NCBI GenBank assembly: GCA_004026145.2
Contig: CP034993.1
Span: 6,008,465 to 6,072,464 of the forward strand
Length of the DNA: 64,000 bases
Reading direction: 5' to 3'
From: Takifugu bimaculatus
Lineage: Eukaryota; Chordata; Actinopteri; Tetraodontiformes; Tetraodontidae
The notes beneath the pieces are model-generated. The model was not told the origin of the DNA. It ran no database searches and saw nothing but the letters and a program-made list of their open reading frames with translations. Positions 35,108 to 46,658 of the stretch are shown one piece after another (position 1 is the first letter of the stretch; each line of letters begins with the position of its first letter). A program made the position numbers and the translations under genes.

Positions 35108-35710
35108 TTACATAGAAAATAGTAGGAAGCCACTGAAGGTACTGTGGTGGTTGCTGTTGTCCCAGATCTGAGTGTTGTGCCACAGTACCATCTTCAGTCG
35201 GTCTCCCTTCTCAAGCATTAGTGCAGCACCATTTGATGCTGTATCACTGCCTTCACCAGACATCTGCTCATGTGCGATCAGCTGGATCTCATCATTATTT
35301 TTGTATAAAACTGCACTCTTTGGGAAATTGTTCGGTCCATTGGCTGTAAAGCGGATGTAATACACTCCACGGATTGGTGCTGTAAAAACACCTGGAAAGG
35401 AAACAAGAAGCCACAATGACACAAACTGCTGGATATTATGAACAATGCCAGCCACCCTCTGCACACCGTCATCAGCAACCAGAGGAGCCTATTCAGTGAA
35501 AGACTGCTCCTTCAGAAGTGTCGGACCAACAGGCTCAAGAACTCTTTTGTCCATCATGCCATCACACTCTCCTCACTTAGGGGGAGGAGGACATAGAGCA
35601 CGGAGGACAGTTAAAAGGGGGGTAACCATCTTACACTTACTTTTGTGACACACATGCACACACAGAAATGGACACGTGCTGCAATATAGTTGATGTATAT
35701 ATTCATATGA

Positions 35711-35758
<48 letters not shown>

Positions 35759-37149
35759 GTGTGTGTGTGTACACCAAAAAGAAAAAATCTCTTCCTCGCC
35801 TTCCTGGGTGGTGCCTCCTTCCTTCAGACTCGGGCCCTCTACCAGAGGCCTGGGAGTCTGAGGGTTCTGCGCAGGATCTTAGCTGTTCCTAGGACTGTGC
35901 TCTTCTGAACAGAGATCTCTGATGTGGTTCCTGATATCTGTTGGAGCCATCTACTCAGCTTGGGTGTTACTCCCCCTAGTGTCCCGATCACCACTGGGAC
36001 AACTGTTGCCTTCATGCCCCACATTCTCTCCACCTCCTCCTTCAGCCCTTGGTACTTCTCCAGCTTCTCGTGTTCCTTCTTTCTGATGTTGCTATCACTT
36101 GGGATTGCTACATCTGCCACCACCACTATCTTCTGGTGTTTATCTATCACCACGCTGTCAGGCTGGTTGGCCACCACCATTGTCAGTCTGGACCTAGAAG
36201 TCCCACAGGATCTTGGTCTTGTTCTCCAGCACTTTCGGGGGTGTCTCCCACCTGGACCTTGGGACCTCCAGTCCATACTTAGTGCAGATGTTCCTGTACA
36301 CTATGCCAGCCACCTGGTTATGTCGCTCCATGTGTGCCTTGCCTGCTAACATCTTGCACCCTGCTGTGATGTGCTGGACTGTCTCAAAGGCATCTCCACA
36401 CAGTCTGCACAGGTCTTGTCTGATATGGTAGACCCTGGCCTCTATTGCTCTGGTGCTCAGGGCCTGTTCTTCTGCAGCCATGAGTAGTGCCTCTGTGCTG
36501 TCTTTCAGTCCAGCCTTTGTCAGCCACTGGTATGTTTTCTCGATATCAGCCACTTCCTCAATTTGTCGGTGGTACATTCCATGCATGGGCTTGTCCTTCC
36601 ATGATAGCCCCTCAGATTCCTCCTCCTTGATGGGCTTTTGTTGCCGGGGGCATTCACACAGCAGTTGGTCAGTGGGGGCCATCTTCTTGATGTACTCTCG
36701 GAGGCTTGTTGTTTCCTCCTGGACAGTAGTTCAGACACTTACTAGTCCTCGGCCCCCTTCCTTTCACTTTGTGTACAGCCTCAGGACACTGGACTTAGGG
36801 TGAAACCCTCCGTGCATGGTGAGGAGCTTTCTTGTCTTGATGTCAGTGGCTTGTATCTCTTCCAGTGGCCAGGGTATTATGCTGGCAGGGGATCTGATTA
36901 CTGGCAGGGCGTAGGTGTTTATGGGCTGGATCTTATGCTTACCATTCAGCTGACTTTTCAGGACCAGGGTTAGCCACTCTGGGTGGTCCCCTGATGTTAG
37001 CAGCTGGTTTATCTCTCTCTACACAGCTGACCATCAGCTCAAGGTTTCTTCCTGTTAAAGGGGAGTTTTTCCTTGCCACTGTTTGCTTGTTGGGGGTTAG
37101 GCCCTGGGATTCTGTGAACCGCCTAGAAACAATTTTGATTGTAACAGAA

Positions 37150-37212
<63 letters not shown>

Positions 37213-37621
37213 ATATGCACACAAACGTTAACATGTAAAAACAGGTTTGACAAACAGAATGGCCCAAAGCCATTAAGAAATTTAAAAAGCCACAAGAGCA
37301 TTGATATTGAAACAAATGGGGAGCCAGTGGGTTGATTTTAAATGTGGTGAAATGTGGGCCCACCCTCTGGTTTTAGTGAGCACACATGCTGCTGGAATTT
37401 GGAGTAGTTGTAGATTAGAGATTATCTGATTGAGAATGACATAGTGCAGCACATTACAGTAATCCAGGTAACATGAGATAAAAGCATGCAGCATTTAAAA
37501 TGCATGTCATTTAAAATCTTGAAAGGGGGCATCTCTGTACTGTAGTTTGACCTAAAACCAGACTTATAGCTTTCTAAAAAAAGACTTTTTTTTACATTTT
37601 TAAGTTTCTGTTTTTTAAAAA

Positions 37622-37659
<38 letters not shown>

Positions 37660-39658
37660 ATAATAATAATAATAATAATAATAGGACAAAAACAAGTTCT
37701 GTAAAGTTTTACTTTGAAACTATAAGTTGTATACAGGCCAATAATTAATGAGTTAAATGAAAAATATTACTTCATTCATTCATTAAATGTCCATTGCTGC
37801 AACCCAACCACTGCTCTGGAATCACATTTCATGAATAAGGTTAGTCCAAAATGCAGCTAAAAGAATGTAAGAAGGTTCCAAAAACTCATATTCTTTCTGA
37901 ACCTTTTCAACAATCAGCAACTTTATTTTAGAATTACCTTCAGGTAATATAATTTGCAGGAAAAAACACATCTAAAGCCAGTTAACTTTAGTTAACTTCA
38001 ATGTATCTGATGCAAAATACAATGATTTTATTTTGCACATTCAAATCAAATCAGATAAATATGATGTATGTTATATTACGAGAAGTTTCAAAGTTAGAGT
38101 GCCATATCTGAATTACAGGTACTGAAATGCTCTGACCTGTCTGTGAGTTGTAAGCCCCGCCCACATTGGTCAGAACATCCGCGTAAATGAGGTCTTTGTT
38201 TCCACTTGTTGTCTTCATGAGACCATTTCCTCCCAGTGAAGCAGCAAAAGCAATTTGAGGCGTTTCTACCATGAAGGACATAAAGTAAATAAACATGTTT
38301 ATTAAAGTTTAATAACTTTTAAACAAAATTATGAGAGTATGAAATTTTGGATGATTACAGCAACTAACTTATTTTTTGTGTGTATTCATTTTTTTTAAAT
38401 TAAAATTGGTTAAATTATCATCATTACTGATAAAAAATGACAAATATATGAATTCAGTACAATTCAATTTTAAAACCTGAGACTGATGAGGAACATTATG
38501 CAGAGTATGACATTATCACAGACACATACAGAAAAGCACCGTGCTGAAATATTAAATAATGAATCTAACTTCAATTTATTTATAAAGTTTGAGGTTTTAC
38601 TCCTCATTGAGATTTTTTTCTGCCCGTCATTGTGCACAAAGGATTAACCGTCTTTGTTCATTGCAATACCTTTTTGTTTGTTTTTCTTACCTTTTATTCT
38701 CTTCATTTCAGTTTCAAATTCTTTAAGACGTTCAGTCATTACTACAAAACAAATGACAAAACAAATCAAATTTAAAATATTTAAAAGAAAGTTGATATTT
38801 GCAATTGAATGCATTAACATAAAAAGCTCTAATCAGTTTTTTAGGTTTGTGAACTCTCTAATCTAAATTAATTCACAAAACTATCTGCTTTCTATTAATA
38901 ACCAAAATGCAATTACATTAAAATATTTAAATTGACATCATCATTTCCTGTGTAAATTATTAATATAATTTGCTCAGGTTTGAGCTAAGGATTACCATGT
39001 ACATATTAAAGCGTACTGTATACCTTGTTAAAATGTAAGACATACACTTGCTTGACACTGCTGTTTGTTAGAAGATTACATTGTTTACTTCAGAAATACA
39101 TTTATGTCATTATCCAATTTTCTTGTAGCAGTGCTGGTAAATAATCTGAGTTTATAACTGAGAATTCTACCTGTCTTGTCAGAGAGTAGTATTATCTAGT
39201 ATTTAATCAAATATAATATGGGTGCAGAATTTGTTTACCTTCTGTGTCTTATAGCTAGTTTTATATATAGTTTTAAAATTGCTGGGTGAAAAAAAACTGA
39301 ACTTTTTTATCTGAATGAATGCAATTTTATGTGTTCAGTGACATTGAGAAATCACACTGAGTCTACATACACCAGGACCAAAGTTGAAGAAATATTACAC
39401 ATTCTGAGCAGAGTAGTCACACATTTTCTAGTTCAGTTTGTTGTTTCATTAATTGTTACACTAATGAGCAAAGAATTGCAGAGACTCTCTCATAAACAAC
39501 CCTTAACTGGCTGTGCCTTTACCTTTTCTCTCAGTTTGTAGAGCCTCTAGGATGTCCTGCATCTTTCTCAGCTCAGCGTGACCCTCAGTAGGCTGGGCGA
39601 AGGGTACCTGGGCCAAGCAAGCAATGGCCAGCAGCACAACAGACATGTAATGGCACAT
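35108..39658 (-). CDS. Secreted C1q-domain protein B (four exons)
   Basis: Exons: 39658-39523, 38741-38691, 38265-38137, 35391-35108; total 600 nt, 199 aa, all phases consistent. Signal peptide MCHYMSVVLLAIACLAQVPF, short coiled-coil linker (ELRKMQDILEAL, LKEFETEMKRIK), then one C1q domain (about residues 65-199; IAFAASLGGNGLM, TNVGGAYN, YYIRFTANGPNNF, LMLEKGDRLKMVLW, FSGFLLFSM). No collagen stalk. The C-terminal exon is nearly identical to that of gene A (WHNTQIWDNSNHHSTFSGF in both), whereas the N-terminal halves differ. This fits tandem duplication with strong constraint or gene conversion on the domain. Intron 3 holds LINE, R4 and L2 fragments plus microsatellites. Promoter signals are visible just upstream. 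Function is inferred from the family: a secreted trimeric pattern-recognition or synapse-organiser-like protein. Confidence 0.87.
35430..35600 (+). mobile_element. LINE 3'-coding fragment (Rex1/L2-like)
   Basis: Encodes NASHPLHTVISNQRSLFSER then RLKNSFVHHAITL, matching in pattern the C-terminus of the LINE at 55,883-59,312 (SPSHPLHNTVDKLRSSFSNR). Lies in intron 3 of C1q gene B. Confidence 0.65.
35717..35768. repeat. (TA)n/(TG)n microsatellite
   Basis: About 35 bp of TA followed by a short GTGTGTGTGT run. Confidence 0.9.
35785..37012 (-). mobile_element. R4/Dong (Rex6-like) LINE 3' part with restriction-like endonuclease
   Basis: On the minus strand, broken frames (36,682-36,194 and 36,276-35,839, plus coding traces up to 37,010) give a zinc-knuckle-like CRLCGDAFETVQHITAGC, then HNQVAGIVYRNIC, PPKVLENKTKILWDF, and ANQPDSVVIDKHQKIVVVAD. 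The last is the PD-(D/E)xK-type endonuclease core found at the C-terminus of R2/R4 LINEs. It ends SVLGTAKILRRTL-like (STVLGTAKILRRTLRLPGLW). One frameshift lies at about 36,200-36,270. The 5' end is truncated. Confidence 0.8.
37015..37213 (+). mobile_element. L2 LINE 3' end with long (GATT)n tail (copy E)
   Basis: About 130 bp of L2 3' UTR (CAAGGTTTCTTCCTGTTAAA) followed by about 65 bp of GATT repeats. It directly abuts the truncated 5' end of the R4 fragment. Confidence 0.75.
37621..37682. repeat. (ACT)n(AAT)n compound microsatellite
   Basis: About 36 bp of ACT followed by about 24 bp of AAT, in intron 3 of C1q gene B. Confidence 0.9.
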
Positions 39659-39689
39659 GTTGAGTTAGAATGATAAAAACCATCGCTGC

Positions 39690-39745
39690 CTTTTAAATCA
39701 ACCCAATCTGCCCAGGTCTGTCTTGACTCACTATTGGCTGTTGCA
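39690..39745 (-). promoter_or_regulatory. Core promoter of C1q gene B
   Basis: On the minus strand a TATA-like TTTAAAAGGC (39,690-39,699) lies about 35 bp before the ATG and a CCAAT box (AGCCAATAG, about 39,732-39,740) about 40 bp further upstream. Spacing fits a TATA promoter with a 5' UTR of very few bases. Confidence 0.5.
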
Positions 39746-39849
39746 AAGATCACTTGGTCAATCTGAATCAATTCAGTTGGGAGTCACCGCCCACTAATGC
39801 CCATAAAAGGAACTGCAGCAGGGCCCTGTAGACAGAGCAAACAGCAGCA

Positions 39850-40469
39850 AAATGCCGAAAGCAAAATGCCCAAATCTTGCCTCCACGCCTGACTTCTGAC
39901 GGCGTGTTGAACAATCAAGAAAGGATGGCTAACACGCTTGATAAAATTGCCTCAACCCTGATGACTATAGCCAACACACTTAAAGAAATCAACGAGAATG
40001 TAAAAAAAAATACGAATGTAAAAAAAATAAACGTGTAAAAGCTGTGCTCTGAAACCGGTCTCTCTTATTTTTTCTTTTTGAAGTGAATCAAGACTGTTAG
40101 ACTGAAATTGTGACAATAATGCATTTTATTCACAAACGGGCAATTAATTGCGCTCGAACGTGAACCGCGTGCCTGCAGTCTGGCCCCATCATTGCGTCAG
40201 GACGCACATCCTCACGGGATTGTGGCTGAGGGGGAAGAGGGACACCACGCTTCATAGCGATGTTGTGCAGGACACAGCAGGCCATGATTATCCTACAGAC
40301 CTGTAATGGTGAGGGAGAGTCATAAGTTAGATGAATAAACGTAATCTAAGCAGATTTTATAACAAAAATAAATAATTACCTTCTCCGGTTTGTACAGCAA
40401 TTTGCCACCTGCTGTGTCCAAACACATCCAGCGCCCCTTTAAAATGCCGATGTTGCGTTCACCGTCCAG
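39850..40469 (-). mobile_element. PIF/Harbinger element remnant with convergent gene ends
   Basis: Minus strand: GERNIGILKGRWMCL (about 40,469-40,425), an intron (GTAATT...TTACAG), then CRIIMACCVLHNIAMKRGVP, the C-terminal region of HARBI1-like transposases, up to a stop near 40,138. Plus strand, 39,880-40,039: MANTLDKIASTLMTIANTL and a stop, like the C-terminal helix of the Myb/SANT-like partner protein of Harbinger. Convergent ends of two genes is the usual Harbinger arrangement. The right side is cut off by L2 copy F. Confidence 0.7.
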
Positions 40470-41303
40470 GTACGGGAGGCTGACTCCATCGCTACTTTTA
40501 AGATCAGAATCAAAACCTACCTCTTTGAAAAAGCTTATTGTTACTAATTCAGTAGTTCCAGTTACTATCATAGACAGACAAATTATCATACTTAGGGGGT
40601 TGTCTAATCGTTAGGTCACATCTTAGTTATGCTGTTATAGGCCAAGGCTGCTGGGGTCCGGAAACATGATCACCTGACGGGCCTCTGTCACTCCACTGGG
40701 TCATGGTTTCCTCTCCTTTCCTCTCCTTTCCTCTCCTCATCAAGCAGACTAGTTATGCTGATTCTTGTGTAGTTTTTCTGCTTCTCTCCCCACCCCCCAC
40801 CCCCCTATTTATTTACAGGTATCGCCGCCCTCGGAGCTGCATAATGACCTCCGGCCCCGCTGAAGTGATTGTATATCATATTATTTGTGTGTGTTTCTGT
40901 GCTCTGTGCCTCTCCTCTCCTCTCCTTCTCCTTTTCCTCTCCCTCTCCTCTCCCTTCCTCTCCTCTTTCCCCTCCTCCTCCTTCTCCTCTCCTCTACCTC
41001 CCCTTCACTCTACTTGTCCTCTCCTCTACCCCTCTCCTCTCCTCTCCTCTCCTACCTATCCTATCCTCTACCTGTCCTCCCCCTTCTCCTCTCTCTTTAC
41101 CCAGCCGGCCATCAGCAGGAGGGTCCCCCTACATGAGCCTGGTCCTGCTCAAGGTTTCTTCCTGTTAAAGGGGAGTTTTTCCTTGCCACTGTTGCTTGTC
41201 TGGGGTCAGGCCCTGGGTTTCTGGAAAGCGCCTTGAAAGAATTTTGATTGTATAAGACGCTATATAAATAAAGATTGATTTGATTTGATGATTTGATTCG
41301 ATG
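40465..41303 (+). mobile_element. L2 LINE 3' end (copy F)
   Basis: Starts TCCAGGTACGGGAGGCTGAC and runs through CTTTGAAAAAGCTTATTG, a long CTCTC/CTTTCC-rich stretch (40,709-41,060), TTTTTCCTTGCCACTGTTGC and a TTGATTTGATTTGATG tail. Open frames of over 80 codons in the CT-rich part are low-complexity artefacts. Confidence 0.8.
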
Positions 41304-41525
41304 GTGGAGCGACTGCGCGCATGCATTTGATTGAATAAAATTTCCTGTGGAGTCTGAGGGTTGGTCAGTGGTGTCAACAACCAAGGAGCCAGGGCATATA
41401 CTCGATCCCCTAATAAAATAAATCAAGATAAAATCAAATAAAAAGACAGTTTTGGCATGGTTTCCAATTTGGTTGATTAATGTTAAGTCATTGGCACATT
41501 TACGTAATTTTAAAATTCTCTGTAA

Positions 41526-41571
41526 ATCACCAAAAATAGGAAATAAATAAATAAATAAACAAACAAACAAA

Positions 41572-41610
<39 letters not shown>

Positions 41611-41612
41611 AT
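41526..41612. repeat. (AAAT)n microsatellite
   Basis: About 87 bp of AAAT/AAAC tetramers. Confidence 0.9.
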
Positions 41613-41804
41613 ATGAATTGAATTTTATTGAACTGCACAAGAGAAGAAAACACAACCATGCCAACATGTCGGCACTGAAATGTGCGTAAGAGTACTCCTG
41701 AGTGTTCGTAGGATTTGTTCTTACCTATGCATAAATCCAGGATGAGAAGAAAATCATGAATGCCACAATCTTCGTAAAATGTTCGTAAGTGGGACTTAAG
41801 AACA

Positions 41805-42190
41805 AATTTGTGTTACGCATCCTCAGCAGGAGAAGCACCTCCTTGCTCATCCATGGCTTCTGATTGGGTGGTGGTGGTGATGTGGTCCAGAACAGAACAG
41901 GTGAGATTGTTAATATCGGCATGTGAGCCACAGATGACCTGGGAACTAAACATACTTCAGTCTATGTGTTGAAACCCATCCTGGAGTACAGAGTCTGCCC
42001 CTGCCAGCTACACCTTGATGGTCTTGACTGACAGCCTGACATGGTTGATGAGGGGTGAATGCTTGGGTGTGAGGAACAAAGAGAGGTGATCTGATTGTCC
42101 TAGGTGGGGCAGGGGTGTTGCTGTATAGGCACCAGCCACTCCATCGACAGAAGATTACAACATGTTTTGTCATTCCCCGATGAGTACCTC
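41805..42190 (-). mobile_element. Rex1/Babar-like LINE fragment
   Basis: Minus-strand traces include NQKPWMSKEVLLLLRMRN at about 41,860-41,807, the NQKPW motif between endonuclease and reverse transcriptase in Rex1-type LINEs. Degenerate upstream linker sequence continues to about 42,190. Several stops. Confidence 0.6.
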
Positions 42191-42336
42191 ATGTCGCCAA
42201 CTTTCTGAGACGAAAATAAGGGAGATGTTGCATAGGAGGGAGGGGAGAGCGGAGTATAAATTTATAGCATATAAAATATGTATAGTTATTGTATGTTAGC
42301 TCTAAAAAACAATTGCTGATAGAGTGAACCTGTCCC

Positions 42337-42576
42337 TGTCCAGGTACGGGAAGCTGACTCCATCTCTACTTTTAAGATTAGACTGAAAACCTTCCTCTTT
42401 GAAAAAGCTTATTGTCACTAATTCTGTAGTTGCAGTTACTATCCTAGACAGACAAATGATCATACTTAGGAGGTCGTCTAATTATTAGATTAATATCTTA
42501 GTTATGCTGCTATAGGCCGAGGCTGTCGGGGTCCAGAAACACGATCACCTGACAGGCCTCTGTCACCCCACTGGCC
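42337..42576 (+). mobile_element. L2 LINE 3' UTR fragment (copy G)
   Basis: GTCCAGGTACGGGAAGCTGA through CTCTGTCACCCCACTGG, matching the first 220 bp of copy F. It lacks the CT-rich part and tail. Confidence 0.75.
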
Positions 42577-42579
42577 AAT

Positions 42580-44250
42580 ATAAACATGTATAAACATAGA
42601 TAAATATAGATCATACATCATTAAAAATATGATTTGAAATATCAGAATATATATAACCTGATAAGTGAAGTATCTTTAAAAATCCCTCAAATCTTAACAC
42701 TGATCATTATGGAGAGCTCTTTAAAACATGAAACATGTGATTAAATTTGTATTGATTCTCCAAGTTAAGGCATCAATGTAACGTGAAGTCAATTCCATTC
42801 TAGTATTTTTCAGCCCCTCAATATAACCACACAGGTGGGAACATAGTTCTTCACTCTGTCATGGTGCCTGTTTTTGTGTATTGCCTTTTTGTGTTCTGTA
42901 TTCCTTCCCACTATTTATTTTTGTTTTTTCTCTTTAGCAGAGGATTTGCTTGCAGAGACGGATCACTGCTCCTGATCATCCTTGATTTAAATTCTACTCT
43001 TGAAATCACTCCTGTTACCTACTTAGATTACATGAATGGCTCTTTCGACTGATTTATCCTGAGTAATTCACAAAATAGTATAGTAGTAACAATAAAAATA
43101 GCAGAAATGGGATTAAAATTACTTGGATAAATATGATGTTTTCATATTTTTTGAAAGGGATAGTTTTCAGTATTTACATCACTGTGGCGATAGCTCAAAA
43201 AGGATTTGCTTGTTTTAAAGGTGGCTAAATGGAGGTCAGTGAGCTTGAGGATCACTGACCCTGAGGATAAAACCTTGGCTTGATGGTCTTTGTACCAGAT
43301 CTAATGTTTGTGCTGCATTGACCTCAGACCATGGTTCAACCCTGCCCTTGGTCAACCTGGGTCAGCAAGTTTGCAGAGACAGCAAAAGAGGATCTAACTT
43401 AACACATATAGAATCATTTTAGCAAGATTTAGACAAGATTGGTTGAGTACATTCTGATATTTGTCACAGAAGTTGACTCCACCCCTGCTGGTAGATCAAC
43501 TGTTTTCATTCCGGGGTTGTAAAATGTGAAGAGATATGAAAGGAGGGAGAGTGTGTTGGTATGTCTTTTCATGCCAGAATATATAGGAAGATAGAAAAAA
43601 ATTGAATAGAGAATCACGCAAAACATCTTGTCCACTACAGTTTAGTCTATTAATTTGCTTAATAAATCATTTGTTTTTTATAATCAGCACTTGTCATCCA
43701 AAGTTATTTTCTTAAATCATTTTATTCAACTTCCTTATCTTTTGTGGAATTTGATTTGGAGGGAAGTTCAAGAACTAAACCATCACTGATTGTTAGGTTC
43801 AAACTGTTCATATAGCAATGCTGTAACCACTTATTATCACTGTGGATGGTAGGTTCAAATCATTATGTTTCTTAGTACAATTCTATAGTAAATTTTAATT
43901 CCCTATTTTATATTAGCAAATTAAATTCATATCCCCTGTATTCATGTTCAAAGCTGTATGGACATCCCCTACATAGGTGACACAGGGAGAATAAATTATG
44001 TCTCACCCTGTCATGTCACAGGAGACTAAGTTGTCTGTTACACTAACTCACGAATTTACTATCATTCGATAGTATCAATGTGGGCCACAACACCATCCAG
44101 ACAGAAAGAAGATCATCAGGCAGATTGACCACACCATTGGGTACCTGGTGGAAGCAGTCAGGCACCATAATTTTACTGAGAAAGGTTGGACTGTTATTAT
44201 TAAAGTAAAAAGGAAATAATAATCATAAAGGATACAATTTTAAAAAAAAA
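42580..44250. other. AT-rich intergenic DNA; nothing recognised
   Basis: No coding exon, RNA gene or bounded repeat was identified. CPT2 exon 1 would be expected on the plus strand somewhere before 46,659, but I could not find it here. Confidence 0.4.
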
Positions 44251-44269
44251 CAAAAAAACATTATCGCAC

Positions 44270-44665
44270 AAACCTGGTTGATGTTCTCGGAAACAGCGAC
44301 GGCTTTCCTTCAGTTCCCTTTGTAGTTCACGGAAGCGACGACGACGGATGTGGCTTTCCTCTAGCTCCTCTTTGAGTCTTTGCTGTCTAAGACGAGCCCC
44401 TTTCAGTTCCTCTTCGAGTCTTTGTTGCCGTAGAGGAGCTTCCTCAGGTTCCTATTCTACACTTTGCTGCAAACCTTGAGCTTTCCCCGGTTCTTGACAG
44501 CAAGGGAGGTCTTCTTCTTCCTCAGAGTCGTGGTCTTGGTCTACCTGCCACAGCGGATGCACTTGCTGATGCGGCTGCTTCTCCACCTGTAGCTGCTGCG
44601 CCGCCTTTGGCTGCACTTGCTGATGCACTTGCTGATGAGGCTCTAAGTCAACAACAACAAAAAAA
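44270..44665 (-). other. Coiled-coil and Gln-rich coding-like stretch, unidentified
   Basis: One minus-strand frame reads a Gln/His-rich repeat (QQVHQQVQPKAAQQLQVEKQ), an acidic patch (DSEEEEDLPCC), a TAG stop near 44,455, and then a heptad-like Arg/Glu stretch (LRQQRLEEELKGARLRQQRL and ELQRELKESRRCF). A possible acceptor (TTGACTTAG) at its start and donor (CCAG|GTTTGTG) at its end would make it an exon of about 370 bp. The family is unknown. It could be a decayed exon or a simple-sequence artefact. Confidence 0.3.
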
Positions 44666-44714
44666 TATCCATGCAATAACAAATAACAGATCTGGCTGAA
44701 AAGATCCTATTTTT

Positions 44715-45160
44715 AGTCAGGTGGCACCATGTGCACTGTCTACATTCTGCATCCTCCTCCATGCATCCACCAGGTCATGAGAATAGACCAGCTGCCTCAG
44801 ACTGTGTTGAGATGTAGGATGAGGCTCTGAATGAATGCAGTCTAAAATCCCCATCCAGGTATAAAAACTCTTCTGAACCACAACTACTAACTTTATCAAA
44901 AAAGCTCTTCCTCTCTGTGCCATTGGTGGGAGCATAAATATTAAGAAAAGAGGAAGCCCACTCCATCACTGAGGGTGGTGTTGTGGCTCAGCACTCTTTC
45001 TCCCAGTCCTCCTCATTGCCTCCATCATTGTGGACCTCTTGCTATAATAAAACATCAACATGTTTCCTCTGTGCTGTGTCGACCACTAGTGCCTGTTTCC
45101 CTGCTTCTCTGGCTCAGTTTGCATTTACCGTTCTAAAAACATCCATAATGAGGGAAAGTT
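44715..45160 (-). mobile_element. L1/Tx1-type LINE endonuclease fragment
   Basis: Minus strand: NIYAPTNGTERKSFFDKV followed after a frameshift by LDGDF and HSLRQLVYSHDLVDAWRR. This is the order NxYAPN...GDFN...LVDxWR seen in L1-type apurinic endonucleases. Confidence 0.65.
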
Positions 45161-45199
45161 AAAACCAGTGACAGTGAAACAAAAGAAAGAAAGAAATGC

Positions 45200-46100
45200 C
45201 TTTGTGTTTGTTCCGGCCTGCATCCTGCTGTGGCTGTGAGGTGTTTTCTGCCTTCCACAGAGTTTTGTGATTAGTTTTGTACTTTTTTCTGCATGTTATT
45301 AATAAAGCTTTTTATTAAGGTGTCCGGAAATGCTGTGCTGCAAGTGGATCCCACCACACCCGTGTCAGTACAATCTGGCCAAAAATGGATGCAGTGCAAG
45401 GCCCCTTGCCACTGGCTCACCTCACGAAGATTGCGGCAGTTTTGCAGCAGCATGAGACTATGACAATCACAGCTGCTGCAGAGGACAGAAAAGCAGCATA
45501 GATCCATGAACTCACACTAGCTGGGCTAGTAGGACAGCTAAACCACCACACTCACAAGTCAATCTGCTGCTGCCTCTGCTGGTGATGATTCTTCCCCTGT
45601 TCATGCCAATGCTTTGGCTCATGTTCCACGGGCATCTGCAGACCCTGAACCTCGGGTTAAAACCCCGACAATGCTATGATGGGGACTGTGAGATCTGCCG
45701 CCCTTTCATCACCCACTGCTCACTCCTATTTACTCTGCAGTCTAGCACCTTCACCACAGAGGAAGCAAATGTGGTGTTTGTCATTAACTACATGACCAGC
45801 AGAGCGTGGGTATGGGGAACAGCTGAGTGGGAGAGGCATTCGTTTTCCTGTGCTTCATTTGACCAGTTTGCTGTAGAGCTGCACAAGGTATTTGGATTAG
45901 AATCCTGTGGTGCAGAAGTATCTGGTGGGCTCATTGGACTGAGGCAGGGAGCACATACGGTGGCGGATAATTCCATAGACTTTCTTACAAAAGCCAGCCA
46001 GAGCAGTTGGAATAGTTCTGCTCTTTGTGATGCTTTCCACCATGGACTAGCTGACTACATTAAGGATGAACTTCTTCATTTCACATTTATTCAACAGTGA
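45200..46100 (+). mobile_element. Ty3/gypsy LTR end and gag
   Basis: An LTR-like end (AATAAAGCTTTTTATTAAGG through CAAGTGGATCCCACCACACC) is followed by a broken gag start (ATGGATGCAGTGCAAGG at about 45,384) and a gag core in frame at 45,690-46,100: FITHCSLLFTLQSSTFTTEE, SRAWVWGTAEWER, FDQFAVELHKVFG, LADYIKDELLHF. Stops separate the start from the core. Pol is absent. Confidence 0.75.
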
Positions 46101-46658
46101 AAAACTTTTCATTTGAAACATTAAATGTGGCTGAGATCTGTTTTTAAAAAAAAAATTTTTTTAAGATAAGTGTGAGGGTGATGTTTGGTCACCCGCGCTG
46201 TTCGTTCACTAGACTCAGATCAACCACACAAACAACAGGAGGCCTTGCAAGGGAGAGCTGACGAGCAGTTCAAGCTTCCTCTCTCAACTCCGTCCGTCTG
46301 CTGCTCGCTCTCCTCTTTTATTTGGTGCACACAAGATTTGTGTCAATCTGACCTCATGATTCCTTCTCCTCATATCTCTACGACTTCCTCGTGTCCTTGA
46401 ACATGATACCTCCCAGTGCTGGGTACATAACAGCTTCAATACTTGGTTCAAACACTCATACATTCCTTTTGATTAAACATTCTAATTCTACTTACTATAC
46501 TTATTATAGCATTGAAACGATAATAGTAATAACAACAATAATTCTTCTCACAATAAGTCACACAGGTAAATAGTAATTATCTGGCAATATTATTACCTCA
46601 GTGATATTTCTTAACATAGGATGGAGACCAGAAAAAGCATTAATCTTTTTAAAAACAG
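46100..46658. other. Sequence before CPT2 exon 2; nothing recognised
   Basis: AT-rich, with a (T)n(A)n stretch at 46,140-46,165. No CPT2 exon 1 (mitochondrial transit peptide) is visible. Confidence 0.4.

Noticed and set aside
35668..35908. Frames with Ile-Tyr repeats
   Set aside because: Translation of the (TA)n/(TG)n microsatellite.
35924..36803. Plus-strand frames of 116-141 codons
   Set aside because: Antisense shadows of the R4-type LINE.
40703..41236. A 177-codon Ser/Pro/Leu-rich open frame
   Set aside because: Low-complexity reading of the CT-rich L2 3' UTR.
46100..46658. CPT2 exon 1 just before exon 2
   Set aside because: No transit-peptide-like frame followed by a donor in the right phase could be found.
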